Position numbers and translations under genes: made by a program
Shown here: positions 12,166-22,400 of the stretch, piece after piece
Numbering within the stretch: position 1 is the stretch's first letter
How the letters are laid out: each line of letters starts with the position of its first letter
NCBI GenBank assembly: GCA_943704525.1
Contig: CALSCQ010001597.1
Location: 19,858-51,665 of the forward strand
Direction: 5' to 3'
DNA from: Pigoraptor vietnamica
Lineage: Eukaryota; Opisthokonta; Filasterea
DNA: 31,808 nucleotides
Notes under the pieces: generated by a model
What the model was told of the DNA's origin: nothing
The model's input: the letters and a program-made list of their open reading frames with translations, nothing else
The model's database searches: none

Positions 12166-13254
12166 ATGGCTGGAAAGGCTCCCGCGGTCGGCATTGACCT
12201 CGGCACGACCTACTCGTGCGTCGGTGTGTTCCAGCACGGCAAGGTCGAGATTATCGCCAACGACCAGGGCAACCGGACGACGCCGTCGTATGTCGCCTTC
12301 AACGACACGGAGCGCCTTATCGGCGATGCCGCCAAGAACCAGGTCGCCATGAACCCCGAGAACACGGTGTTTGATGCCAAGCGTCTCATCGGTCGCCGCT
12401 TCGACGACGCGACGGTGCAGGCGGACATGAAGCACTGGCCCTTCAAGGTCGTCAGCGACGGCGGCAAGCCCAAGATTCAGGTCATCTACAAGGGCGAGAC
12501 GAAGACGTTCACGCCCGAGGAGATTTCGTCGATGGTCCTCCTCAAGATGAAGGAGACGGCGGAGGCGTACCTCGGCAAGCCCGTGACGCAGGCGGTCATC
12601 ACGGTCCCCGCGTACTTCAACGACTCGCAGCGCCAGGCCACGAAGGACGCCGGCACGATCTCGGGCCTCAACGTGCTCCGCATCATTAACGAGCCCACGG
12701 CCGCTGCCATTGCTTACGGTCTCGACAAGAAGGTCGGCGGCGAGCGCAACGTGCTGATTTTCGACCTCGGCGGCGGCACCTTCGATGTGTCGATCCTGAC
12801 GATCGAGGACGGCATCTTCGAGGTCAAGTCGACGGCCGGCGACACTCACCTCGGTGGTGAGGACTTCGACAACCGCCTCGTCGACCACTTCGTCCAGGAG
12901 TTCAAGCGCAAGCACAAGAAGGACCTCACGACGAACAGCCGCGCCCTCCGCCGCCTGCGCACGGCCTGCGAGCGCGCCAAGCGCACGCTGTCGTCGAGCA
13001 CGCAGGCGTCGATCGAGATTGACTCGCTCTTCGAGGGCATTGACTTCTACACGTCGATTACGCGCGCGCGCTTCGAGGAGCTCTGCGCCGACCTCTTCCG
13101 CGGCACGCTCGACCCCGTCGAGAAGTGCCTCCGCGACGCCAAGATGGACAAGTCGTCGCTCCAGGACATTGTGCTCGTCGGCGGTTCGACGCGCATTCCC
13201 AAGGTGCAGAAGCTGCTCCAGGACTTCTTCAACGGCAAGGAGCTCAACAAGTCG

Positions 13255-13292
<38 letters not shown>

Positions 13293-14130
13293 GCAGGCCG
13301 CCATTCTCACGGGCGACAAGTCGGAGGAGGTGCAGGACCTCCTCCTCCTCGACGTGACGCCCCTCTCGCTCGGCATTGAGACGGCCGGCGGCGTGATGAC
13401 GACGCTCATCAAGCGCAACACGACGATTCCGACGAAGCAGACGCAGACGTTCTCGACGTACGCGGACAACCAGCCCGGCGTGCTCATTCAGGTGTACGAG
13501 GGCGAGCGCGCGATGACGAAGGACAACAACCTTCTCGGCAAGTTCGAGCTCACGGGCATTCCCCCGGCGCCGCGCGGCGTGCCCCAGATTGAGGTGTGCT
13601 TCGACATTGACGCGAACGGCATCCTCAACGTCTCTGCGCTCGAGAAGAGCACGGGCAAGGAGAACAAGATTACGATCACGAACGACAAGGGCCGCCTCTC
13701 GAAGGACGAGATTGAGCGGATGGTCAACGAGGCCGAGAAGTACAAGAAGGCGGACGAGGAGCAGCGCGACAAGATTGCGTCGAAGAACAACCTCGAGTCG
13801 TACGCGTTCAACATGAAGTCGACGGTCGAGGACGAGAAGCTCCAGGGCAAGATTAGCGACGCCGACAAGCAGACGATCCTCAAGAAGTGCGAGGAGACGA
13901 TCCACTGGCTCGAGCGCAACCAGGCCGCCGAGAAGGAGGAGTTTGAGCACCACCAGAAGGAGCTCGAGAAGATCTGCAACCCGATTATCACGAAGCTCTA
14001 CCAGGGCGCCGGCGGTATGCCCGGTGGTATGCCTGGCGGTATGCCCGGTGGCATGCCCGGCGGTGCTGGCGGCGCGCGGCCCTCGGGCGGCGACTCTGGC
14101 TCGGGCCCCACGATCGAGGAGGTCGATTAA
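12166..14130 (+). CDS. hsp70: Cytosolic Hsp70 chaperone, intronless
   Basis: One uninterrupted 654-residue frame with the full Hsp70 plan. The ATPase domain opens with [13 protein letters not shown], followed by [12 protein letters not shown] (phosphate 2 region), [10 protein letters not shown] and the [10 protein letters not shown] linker. The substrate-binding domain and helical lid come next, then four GGMP tetrapeptides and the terminal EEVD. EEVD is the docking tail for TPR co-chaperones and marks the cytosolic/nuclear class, as opposed to the ER or mitochondrial forms. Length is normal. It lacks introns while most genes around it have several, a common trait of heat-induced genes because splicing fails under heat stress. 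Codons end overwhelmingly in C or G, as expected for high expression. The start context is AAACATGG. Confidence 0.98.
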
Positions 14131-14788
14131 GCGCTTGCGTGTCGTCTATGCCACTTGCGATGCGTTGCCGTTTGCGTGCGTAGCGCCCTCTCGCCTCGTT
14201 TCGTGATTGCTACTTTCTGCCGCGGTCGTTTTTTGTCCGCGGGTGTATTTTAAGGAGTTTCGTCTTCGCCAGTGCGTGCTGAAGCGGCTTGGAGAATACA
14301 TTACTGTGAAAAAACAAAACGATGTGCCTTGCGTGGTGTGTGCGACAGAACCCGCTGACGTGGCTTGAACATGCGGGTCTGTTCGTCAGCGTTGCGGGTG
14401 TCTTTTGCGAACAGAGGAAATAGCGCGCAGGGCTTGGGCCGTACAACTTACGTAGTTGTCATGGGACTTCTGGTGGTTTGAGTTTGGCACAGTTCGAGTA
14501 CAGTAGCTTATATGGGACTCCAAAGAGGGTGTAACCTTGTCGTGTACAGGGGTGAGGGCCCTTGATACTAAGCGGCGATCACAGTCGGGACTAAGCCCCC
14601 GTGGGCGATCATGTTGGCACAAATTCGGCGCTAGGGGACTGTTGTTTAATTCACGTCCAGCGTAAAACACAACACAGGCACATAAGTTAAGACGCACGCA
14701 GCCACGCACGCATGCGAATGCAACATATCACGTTATCCGTCGATCGACACTCGGGCTCACTAAGCCCCTGAACAAATTTGTCACGTCC
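14131..14788. other. Spacer between the 3' ends of Hsp70 and the VOC-GGT gene
   Basis: These 658 bases separate two convergent genes. The Hsp70-proximal part should be its 3' UTR and contains CCGCGG repeated in inverted fashion around a T-rich loop near 14219-14242. No AATAAA is evident. A short inverted repeat ACAACT/AGTTGT occurs at 14443-14459. I find no tRNA-like fold, no recognisable mobile-element remnant and no convincing reading frame. Confidence 0.5.
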
Positions 14789-14998
14789 GTCAACGGTGCG
14801 CGCGTGTCCCCTCGCTCGCAGTACCGAGAATGTGGTGACGCACAGTGGGCAACGACCCGTCCGCGCCTCTTGAGAGGGTCGCGACGACGCCGGGTCAACG
14901 GTGGGCGCGTGTCCCCTCGCTCGCAGTACCGAGAATGTGGTGCCGCACAGTGGGCAACGACCCGTCCGCGCCTCTCGAGAGGGTCGCGACGACGCCGG
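14789..14998. repeat. Two tandem 105-base units spanning the VOC-GGT stop codon
   Basis: Unit 14789-14893 is repeated at 14894-14998 with three substitutions and no gaps (~97% identity). On the minus strand the second unit encodes the last 34 codons and stop of the VOC-GGT protein. The first unit is an extra copy lying immediately after the stop. The period is a multiple of three, so it would carry the same frame and the same stop. Confidence 0.95.
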
Positions 14999-17417
14999 GC
15001 TTGCGCAGAAAGTCAGTCGCGGCCTTGACGCCCCCGCGATTGTCCGTCACAATCGCGTTGATGATCGCGAAATGCGAGTCGTGGAACCACTTTAGCTCAG
15101 TGATAGTGTGCCCGCGGGACACGAGATCCGCGATCGCCTCGGGGCCGGGACCGCCGAGGTCAAAGTTAACGATGCCGCCCTTGCGGAACATGGGCGTCGT
15201 GTTGTACTTGGTCATGTTGAAGCGCGCCGGGTGCTCGCTGCCCGTGTGCCTGAAGCGCGGGTGGTTGATCGCAGCCTGTAACGGCATCGCCCGGTCCACA
15301 ACGTTCAGCACGAACTGGAGGAACGTCTGCGGCTGTCGGTCGCCCCCTTTCCCGCTGTACGTTATCCACGGCAGGCCGTCTCGAAAGATGAACGCCGGCA
15401 TGAGCGTCGTGAACGGCTGCTTCCCGGGACCCACGGCGTTCGGATGCGTCGGCTCCGTGACGCTGAACAGGTGACAGCGCCCGTTCGTGACGAAGCCAAG
15501 CGAGGGGACGACGACGCCGGACCCGAAAGGGTGGTACACGGACTGCAGCAGCGACACGCTCTGTCCGCGCGCGTCGGCAATCGTCATCCCCACCGTGTCC
15601 TCGATGAGGTTACCCTCGAACCGCTTGACGTCGTCTCGAAAATGCGTCGCCCGTCGCGCCTTCACAGCGCGCCTCACCGACTCGGCCCTCCGCGAAACGC
15701 TCTCGTTCCGCAGCGCCTTCATCGCCAGCTCGAGCGAGCCGCCGGAATAGCGCGCGGCGTCCAGGTACGCCTCCTTCTTGATCTCGATCAGCGTGTGCAG
15801 GTAGTCGGCCGTGTCTAGCGGCTGGTGCGCCCGCATGTTGCGCGGCACGGGGTCCGCGTCGATCGCACGCCCGAGGGGAAGGCGCGCGTCGCGTGACGTG
15901 AAGAGCCTTTCGGCCATTGCCACCATCTGAAGCGCCGTGAACCCCTGCGCCGGCGGCGGCGGCACAAACATGTCGACCGTGCCACGGAACGTCCCTCGCA
16001 GGGGTGCCTTGGTCGTGTCGAGCGCGAGGCGGGCAGCCATGTCCTTCATGCTGATCAGGCTACCCTGTTGTCGCAGCTCCGCGACGATCGTCTCCGCCAT
16101 CTTACCGGCGTAGAACTCGCGGCACCCGCCCGATTGCACGAGACGAAGCGTCTTGGCAAGCGCGGGATTGCGAAAGACCTGCCCGTGCCGCGGCTTTGCG
16201 CCGTCGATCGAGTAAGTCCTCGCGAACGCACGCGCGGACGCATTGGACATCATGCCCGCGCGCGCAGCGTCGAGCACCGCATCGAAGAAAACCCAGTTGC
16301 GCTCCACGTGCTTCGCGACCACAATCCCGCGCTCCGCCGCCTCGATCGCCGCATCAAACAGAGTCGCCCACGGCAGCCGCCCGAAGCGCGCATGCATGTC
16401 GCACCATCCCTTCACCGCCGCCGGCGTCGTGATCGTCAGCGGCCCTCGCTCCGGTACCTCGGCCGTGTGACCCATGCCGCGCAGTGCTTCGCGCGTGAAC
16501 TCGAGCGGCGAATGCCCACTTGCGTCGAACAGAACGGGCTCTCGCACCGAGGGGTCATACACCATCGCCATCAGGTCGCCTCCCACCCCGCAATTCATCG
16601 GCTCGGTGACGGACTGAAGCGCGTTCGCCGCTATCGCCGCGTCCACCGCACTGCCGCCCATCTGCAGAATGCGCACGGCCGCACCCGTTGAGATTGAACT
16701 CTCCGTCGCCACCGCCGCACCGCGAACGAAGGCGGGCTCCGGCGGGTAGAACACCGCCTCTGCCGTCGGCTCGGCGCCTGTGCCCGTGCCACTCGCGAGC
16801 TCCACGAACTCCCACGTGTGGCCGTCCGGATCGTTCACGTAAAGCTGCACGGCAAGGTCCGGTCGTGGGCTGATGGCGATGAACGGCAACCCATTCTGCG
16901 AGAACCACCGTTGCGCTTCGGCGATGCTCTCCACACGGAGCGCGAGATGCTGCGCGTGAATGCCGGAACCGCCGACGCGCGACCCGTCACCAAACTCAAA
17001 GGGCGCGTCCGCGACAATGAGATGAAGCTCGACGCCGAGTCCCAGGTCGTACCACAGGCCAGGGAAATCAAAGTCCGGTCGCGGCAAGCGAGACAAGCGG
17101 AACATGCGCTCGTAGAACTGCGCGCTGCGTTCAAGGTCCTGCACTGCGATCGTGATGTGCTGCGCCTCGAGTGTCCCCAAGCCTCCCGTGGACGCGGTGG
17201 GCGCTCCATCGCGCGCAGGGTCTCCGTGGGAAGCGACGGCCCCGAAACCCTTTCCTAAAGTGAGTTTCAAGTTGAATGTGATAGGACCGCGCCTATCGCC
17301 AGTGCGAAAGGCGCCGAGTAAAAAGCCGATCGCCGCCAGCGCAAGCGCAAGGGCCGCCGCCGCCAGGATTGTGCGACGGCGGTTGCGGCGCAAAACGTAC
17401 GCCAAACCGTGCGACAT
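14895..17417 (-). CDS. Membrane-anchored VOC (glyoxalase-like) + gamma-glutamyltransferase-family fusion
   Basis: A single 840-residue frame from ATG 17417, with G at -3. The frame stays open upstream but without another ATG. After a basic stretch (RRNRRR), residues 16-37 are one hydrophobic helix, suggesting a type II anchor. Residues ~83-195 are a vicinal-oxygen-chelate domain (HITIAVQDLERSAQFYERMF, then HLALRVESIAEAQRWF and NDPDGHTWEFVEL). Residues ~205-835 are a gamma-glutamyltransferase-fold hydrolase (GGSAVDAAIAANA, EPMNCGVGGDLMAMVYD, FGSGVVVP). The predicted self-cleavage and nucleophile Thr608 lies in EDTVGMTIAD, as in the bacterial YwrD-like branch (DTVYLTV) rather than the classical TTH of true GGTs. 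The substrate is therefore uncertain; acylase or peptidase activity is possible. The gene has no introns and a bacterial-like C-terminal half, which makes horizontal acquisition plausible. The C-terminal coding end is duplicated in tandem. Confidence 0.85.
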   Translation of the reverse strand: MSHGLAYVLRRNRRRTILAAAALALALAAIGFLLGAFRTGDRRGPITFNLKLTLGKGFGAVASHGDPARDGAPTASTGGLGTLEAQHITIAVQDLERSAQFYERMFRLSRLPRPDFDFPGLWYDLGLGVELHLIVADAPFEFGDGSRVGGSGIHAQHLALRVESIAEAQRWFSQNGLPFIAISPRPDLAVQLYVNDPDGHTWEFVELASGTGTGAEPTAEAVFYPPEPAFVRGAAVATESSISTGAAVRILQMGGSAVDAAIAANALQSVTEPMNCGVGGDLMAMVYDPSVREPVLFDASGHSPLEFTREALRGMGHTAEVPERGPLTITTPAAVKGWCDMHARFGRLPWATLFDAAIEAAERGIVVAKHVERNWVFFDAVLDAARAGMMSNASARAFARTYSIDGAKPRHGQVFRNPALAKTLRLVQSGGCREFYAGKMAETIVAELRQQGSLISMKDMAARLALDTTKAPLRGTFRGTVDMFVPPPPAQGFTALQMVAMAERLFTSRDARLPLGRAIDADPVPRNMRAHQPLDTADYLHTLIEIKKEAYLDAARYSGGSLELAMKALRNESVSRRAESVRRAVKARRATHFRDDVKRFEGNLIEDTVGMTIADARGQSVSLLQSVYHPFGSGVVVPSLGFVTNGRCHLFSVTEPTHPNAVGPGKQPFTTLMPAFIFRDGLPWITYSGKGGDRQPQTFLQFVLNVVDRAMPLQAAINHPRFRHTGSEHPARFNMTKYNTTPMFRKGGIVNFDLGGPGPEAIADLVSRGHTITELKWFHDSHFAIINAIVTDNRGGVKAATDFLRKPGVVATLSRGADGSLPTVRHHILGTASEGTRAHR

Positions 17418-18215
17418 TTCTGGAGCCGACGCAACCAGCGCGAAACGCCGGAGTTCACGTATACATATGGCGCATGACGGTGCCGCTGGGCCGTGCCCTC
17501 GGCACTGAAACGGTGCTAAACGGGAGTGCAATCGACTGAATCCTGGAACTGAGATGGACGCGCCAACGGCGTACCCACTGAGAACGCAAGCTACAACGGT
17601 GATGTCAGACCGTAGAACAAAGGGAGTGCGTGCTCAGGCGCAGGAACGCGCAGAGGGGATGCCGCGTGCACGACTGCACCAACGGGTGTGTGTCGACCCC
17701 ATCTTCGATGTGCTAAATGGTTGAAATTAGTCGATTTTTCTCAATAGCGAAGCCGTCAATTTTCATTGCAGTTAAATCTGGATATGAATCAGGCGCGGAC
17801 ACAGCTTCTGCGAGAGATTTGCACTTTTTCTGTCCGGCAGACACACATTGTGACACGGCGTGCACTGTCCGGCGCATTGGACGGCAGGCCCAAGAGAAGG
17901 TCTCCCTGCCACTTTCTCTTTCTCGCTCGGTGCAAAAAACTGAAAGCCAAAGTCTTCTCAGAACCGCCCGTAATATAGCGTACATCATGAGCAATAGCCA
18001 TCGCGCGCTGTTACTGAGGCGGCTTCAGTCACTGCCGAGTTCATTGCTTCTCAGTATTGACATTCCGCACATACCGTTACGTATAAACGACACAGGAAGA
18101 AGTCCTGCACCGCAAATCATCTTTGTTATTGAGAAGCCGCGTGCGCGATTTACACTGAGCCCATTTTCACTAGAGTTCCCTAATGCGCCCGTTACGGTAC
18201 AAGTCACAGTCTAAC
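17418..18215. promoter_or_regulatory. Divergent spacer, VOC-GGT / alpha-beta hydrolase
   Basis: An 800-base region between divergent starts, AT-richer from ~17700. It contains a 165-codon open frame (17717-18214) whose composition and sequence do not look coding and which overlaps the hydrolase start; I do not call it. No TATA box stands out, and no RNA gene is visible. Confidence 0.45.
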
Positions 18216-18923
18216 ATGGCGGACGTCAGCGCGTTTGGCCAAGCAGCTTGCGCCGTGAAAAAGAACGTTACGGTGCCAACACCCAACGGCCGATTGCGCG
18301 CGGTGTTGCATACTCCGCCCTGCGGCTTTGCTCCAAGCAGTTCCGCGCTGGAATCCGCCGCATGCGTCATGGTTGGCGGTGCAGGGGGTGGCATCCACGG
18401 GCCGTGCGGCATGTATGAGCGGCTCGGCGGGCAGGTTGCCCTTTTGGGCGTCACATCACTACGCGTTGACTACCGCACGCCCAACAATTTGGGCGCATGC
18501 ATAGAGGACACGCACGCCGGTGTCGAATACCTCGTGCGCGAATGCCATGCGACGCGCGTCGTGCTCGTCGGTTGGAGCTTCGGCGGTGCCGTTGTGATCC
18601 GTGCGGCTGCGCGACATCCCGTGGTCGTCGGCGCTGCCACGATCGCGTCACAAACATACGGCGCGCTGGATACCGTGTCGCAGCTGGGAGAGCAAGGAAA
18701 GTCGCTACTGCTCATCCACGGAACGGACGACGACTGTCTGCCGGTGCGGTGCTCTCAGTCGCTTTATGCCGCCGCGGGCGAACCGAAGGACATCATCGTT
18801 TACACGGGCGACAACCACGGAATCCACAGACACAACGACGAGGCCGTGTCGGAGCTGTGCGCGTGGGCCCAGCGCACGTTCGAACGACACCACATCGAAG
18901 TTGGTGGCGCGCGCGAAGAATAA
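18216..18923 (+). CDS. Small alpha/beta-hydrolase-fold protein
   Basis: A 235-residue intronless frame from ATG 18216. An in-frame ATG at 18183 would add 11 residues, but its context is poor (CCTAATG), whereas 18216 reads AACATGG. The catalytic triad is readable: nucleophile elbow GWSFGG (Ser121), acid in GTDDDCLP (Asp171-173) and His201 in DNHGIHRH. An oxyanion-loop region GGAGGGIHGP and the strand motif LRVDYRTPNN place it among short dienelactone-hydrolase/BAAT-like and YdeN/KAN-type hydrolases such as the eukaryotic C2orf69/TEX30-KANL3-like group. There is no signal peptide. The substrate is unknown. A polyadenylation hexamer overlaps the stop codon. Confidence 0.8.
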   Translation: MADVSAFGQAACAVKKNVTVPTPNGRLRAVLHTPPCGFAPSSSALESAACVMVGGAGGGIHGPCGMYERLGGQVALLGVTSLRVDYRTPNNLGACIEDTHAGVEYLVRECHATRVVLVGWSFGGAVVIRAAARHPVVVGAATIASQTYGALDTVSQLGEQGKSLLLIHGTDDDCLPVRCSQSLYAAAGEPKDIIVYTGDNHGIHRHNDEAVSELCAWAQRTFERHHIEVGGAREE

Positions 18924-18924
18924 A
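18919..18924 (+). terminator. AATAAA polyadenylation signal overlapping hydrolase stop
   Basis: AATAAA is formed by the last Glu codon, the TAA stop (18921-18923) and the next base. If used, cleavage about 10-30 bases later would leave a very short 3' UTR ending near the single CACGTG box at 18938. Confidence 0.45.
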
Positions 18925-19097
18925 AAGAGCCGGTGATCACGTGACCAGCATTTGAATGTAATGTGAACAGCTGCCGAAAATTTCACACAAATATGCGCAA
19001 AATTCAAATTAATTGGATAACCCTCACCCACTGATAAATTAAAATTCAAATTGGTCACATGCCACTCGCACCGTTTGCTGGTTGTGGGTTGCACACG

Positions 19098-19132
<35 letters not shown>

Positions 19133-19481
19133 TGTGTGTGTGTGTGTGTGTAAAGTCCCGTGTGTCCGTACGCCCGTTCTCTGCGGTTTTGTCGCTGCAA
19201 ATACCTGCGTCGCCGTGTGTGGCTGTGGCTTCTTTTGGGCACTGTAAGGGGCGGCTGCATACCAGCGGCACTCGCTTTAGTGAGCGCACTTCGATTTCGT
19301 CGTTCTCGCCGTCCTACCGTCCCGCACACATTTGTACTCTCTCGCAGCTTGGCAATGGGGAAGGAGCGTGCGTTTTAACGGCAGGGGAAGACTTGCCCAC
19401 TCGCCGACAACAGGCGCGCTTATTTATTGTCGACATTCTTGGGCAAGGGGACTCCGCCCGGCACATGCGCGGGTTCGCACG
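18924..19481. promoter_or_regulatory. Spacer upstream of the SH3/A9 gene
   Basis: A 558-base spacer. It contains a GATCACGTGA-type palindrome (CACGTG at 18938), an AT-rich stretch (18975-19055) with the 12-mer AAAATTCAAATT at 18999 and again at 19041, a GT microsatellite and a GC-rich leader ending at the ATG. No coding frame is convincing. Confidence 0.5.
19102..19151. repeat. (GT)n microsatellite
   Basis: About fifty bases of GT with a single TCT interruption near 19131, intergenic and upstream of the SH3/A9 gene. Confidence 0.95.
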
Positions 19482-22400
19482 ATGCCGTTCAACGTCCCGC
19501 TCTTTGGGCGGTCAACGAAGCGAAAGAAGGACGGCAGCTTGCGTGTAGACGATGAGGAGGGTGATGACGCGGATGCAATGTCGGCCGTGTCTGCGCCGGG
19601 CGTGACGGAGGCGGGCGCCGCGAGCCCCGGTGGCGAGGTGTTGAGGAGTAGCAGTGGGACCCTGCAGAATAAGAAAAAGAAGAAGCGCTTCTCGCTCTCG
19701 TTCGGGAGGAGCAAGGACCGCCTCTCTGTGGACGCGCCCGCGGAGAAGGAGGTGGGCGGATTTGGGCGGCTTTTTTTTGCGCTCTTTGTGTGCTGATTGA
19801 GTGCGATTGTGTGCATGTCTTCCCTTCTGCTGTTTGATTGTGGATGGCACGGTGTGCTTGAGGGACGTACGACTGCGTGCGCGTACGTGTGTGTGAACGT
19901 TGTGCATGTGTGTGTTTGTTTCTGATCCTTTGCCAACGGCCTTTGTTTTCTCGCTAATCTCTCTCTCTCTTTTCCTCGATTCAGTTTCGTGCGCGCGCGA
20001 CTTTCGATTATAAGGCCCAACAAGAGGGCGAGCTGTCCTTTCCAAAGGGCGCGGAATTCACCAACGTCGTGAGGGTGTCGGACTCGTGGTGGGAGGGTGA
20101 CTATGAGGGACGCCGCGGGCGCATCTCTGCCACCTACGCCAAGATTTACTCGTCCGCATCCTCGATCGCCGAGTCCGACAGGACGTCCCTCGGCGCGCAG
20201 AGCATGGACCCGCTTCACCAGGACGGGGCGTCGTCGGACGACATCTCGCGGGACGCTGGCGATGAAGACGCAGGAGGCGCTAAGAGGCTGCGGCGCCTGT
20301 CGACGTCGTCGTCCGGGGAGCGAAGGGCGTCCATGTCATCGACGGGGAGCAGTCGCGAGAGACGGCACTCGCTTTCAACAAGCGGGCACGCAGACTCACA
20401 TGGGGCTTCCTCCGGCGCGGACGCTGACGCCGCGGCCTCCTTCTCCGAGGGGTCGGATCATGGAAGCGATGCGGACTTTGGTGGAGACGTGAGCCTCCCT
20501 GGTCTTGACGACGCGCCACCCTTTGGAACGCCGGCGAAGGAACCGGAGCCCATGCCCGCACGTGAAATGCGCGCGCTCGAGAGGGCGGCGAAGGTCGACG
20601 TTGCCGCAAGGGCCGTGACATCGCCGGGCGACAGCGGCGACGATCGCACGCGAACGCCCGCGGAGACCGCGAAGGACGCGCCGTCGACGTCCACTGGCGA
20701 GCGGCGCTCGTCGCGTCAGCTCTCGTTCGAAGCGGACTTTGACCGGCGCGCGCTCGATCTCACCGACGAGGAAGCCGACGCATCCAAGGCGCCGGCGGCA
20801 ACCACGAGCGAACGCATGAAGGTTCTGCGCAAGTCGGTGTCCGAGGGACGCGCGCTCGTCAAGAAAGATGGCGGCATGTCGACGTCGGCGTCTTCTGCGC
20901 CGGTTGTCGCCGCCGGACGGTCGCCGTCGCAGCCACACATCGCCGCCTCCTCGTCCCCGGCGCCGACCAGTCCCGCGCGCGATGGGACGCCAGCACCCGA
21001 GACAATGTCGCCCGGTCGCGAGCGCCTCAACGACATTATTCGAAAGTACGATCGCGCTGTTTCGGAGTCGGACGCGTCTCCACGCGCCCAGGCCGTTCCG
21101 TCGCCAGGCAGGCGTCAGAGCACCGCGTCGCTCGCGAGCATGTCGTCGCCCCTGCGGCAGTCGATTCCGGCGGTGCACGTGGACTCGCCCACGCCGCCGC
21201 CGCCCGCGACGACCGAAGATGGCGCGGCCGAAACGGGCACGGACGCAGACGTCGCCAAGATTGCGGCTGAGGCGCACGTTGAAGCAGTGCCGTCGCCTGA
21301 GCGTGACGACGCCCCCCTCGCGCGCCACGATTCGGAGAGCGAAAGTCCGCAGCAGCAGCGACGCGGGGACGGCATGCAGAACCCCGCGCCCGTTCCGCCC
21401 GGCTTGAGGCGAGGCAGCTCGGTCGCGTCGGAGATGATGTATTCGTCAGATGACAACGACTCGCCGACGGGTCGCGACACCCCCGGCAGGCGAATGTCCA
21501 TGAGGGACACGGCGGAGTCGAGCGACACGGGGGAAGGTTCCCCCCCGCGGCGCCGACAGGGGAAGACTGGAAAGAGGTCGTTGACAGGCGACGAGGACGA
21601 AGGCGCGGGCGACGGCGGCCCTATGGACATTGGCGAAGTGTCGCAGCAAAAGTCCCCCCGTCGTCGCGAGGTGTGGCTCCAGAAGTTTCTTGGGGAGGCC
21701 GAGAAGAACTTGACGTTCCACCCGACGATCGGTCACCTCGCGCAGTCGCTGCAGCGCGCGGAACCCATTGCAGAGCGCTTCGAGTCGCTCGAAACGCAGC
21801 GCAAGGAGCGGCTGGAGCGGCTTGTGCAGGAACACACGGTCCGCCGGGAGGTGCTCGAAAAGACGGAGTGCACGTTCTCGCCGCAGACGACCGACTACCT
21901 CGTGACGAAGGCGAGGATCGACGTGCAGGAAAACTACGTCGCCGTCATGCGCCGTCGCGAGGACCTCGTGGCCCGCTTGCGCGCGGAGAGGGACCACGAA
22001 CTCGGCCGCGAAGAGACTCACAGGCCCGAGCTTGCGACGTACTCGAACTTCCTCATGCGCGGACAGCGTGAAGAGCCTGCGCACGAGCGGCTGTATTATT
22101 CTGCCGTGCAGCAGCGCGAGAAGCTGAAGCGCATTTCGGCAGAGGCGCAGATGGCGCTTGCAATGGCCGACCGCGACTTCATCATCAAGGGCCGCGCGTA
22201 CCCTCGGCGCCGCTCGCTGGACTCGACGCGCGGGCTTGCGTACACGGAGGAACTCTACCGGGGCGCCGCCGAAGTGCAGCGAAAAAAGGAGGAACTGATC
22301 CGCAGAGAGATGGAGGAGATTGCGGCGACGCACAACAGTGCGCGCGCGTCGGCGCAGTCGGACGCCATCGTGACGTTCGCAATCGAGCGCGACCTCGGCG

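Noticed and set aside
12067-13953. 628-codon open frame antisense to Hsp70
   Set aside because: It lies exactly opposite Hsp70 and is explained by the extreme C/G third-position bias, which removes stop codons from the opposite strand. The product is Leu/Val/Arg-rich and resembles nothing. This kind of antisense Hsp70 frame is a known artefact.
14443-14660. Possible tRNA because of a GTTCGAGT-like T-loop string
   Set aside because: No matching acceptor, D-arm or anticodon arm can be folded around it.
17717-18214. 165-codon plus-strand frame starting with ATG upstream of the hydrolase
   Set aside because: No domain, composition unlike neighbouring proteins, and it runs into the hydrolase start in another frame. 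Probably chance in AT-richer DNA.
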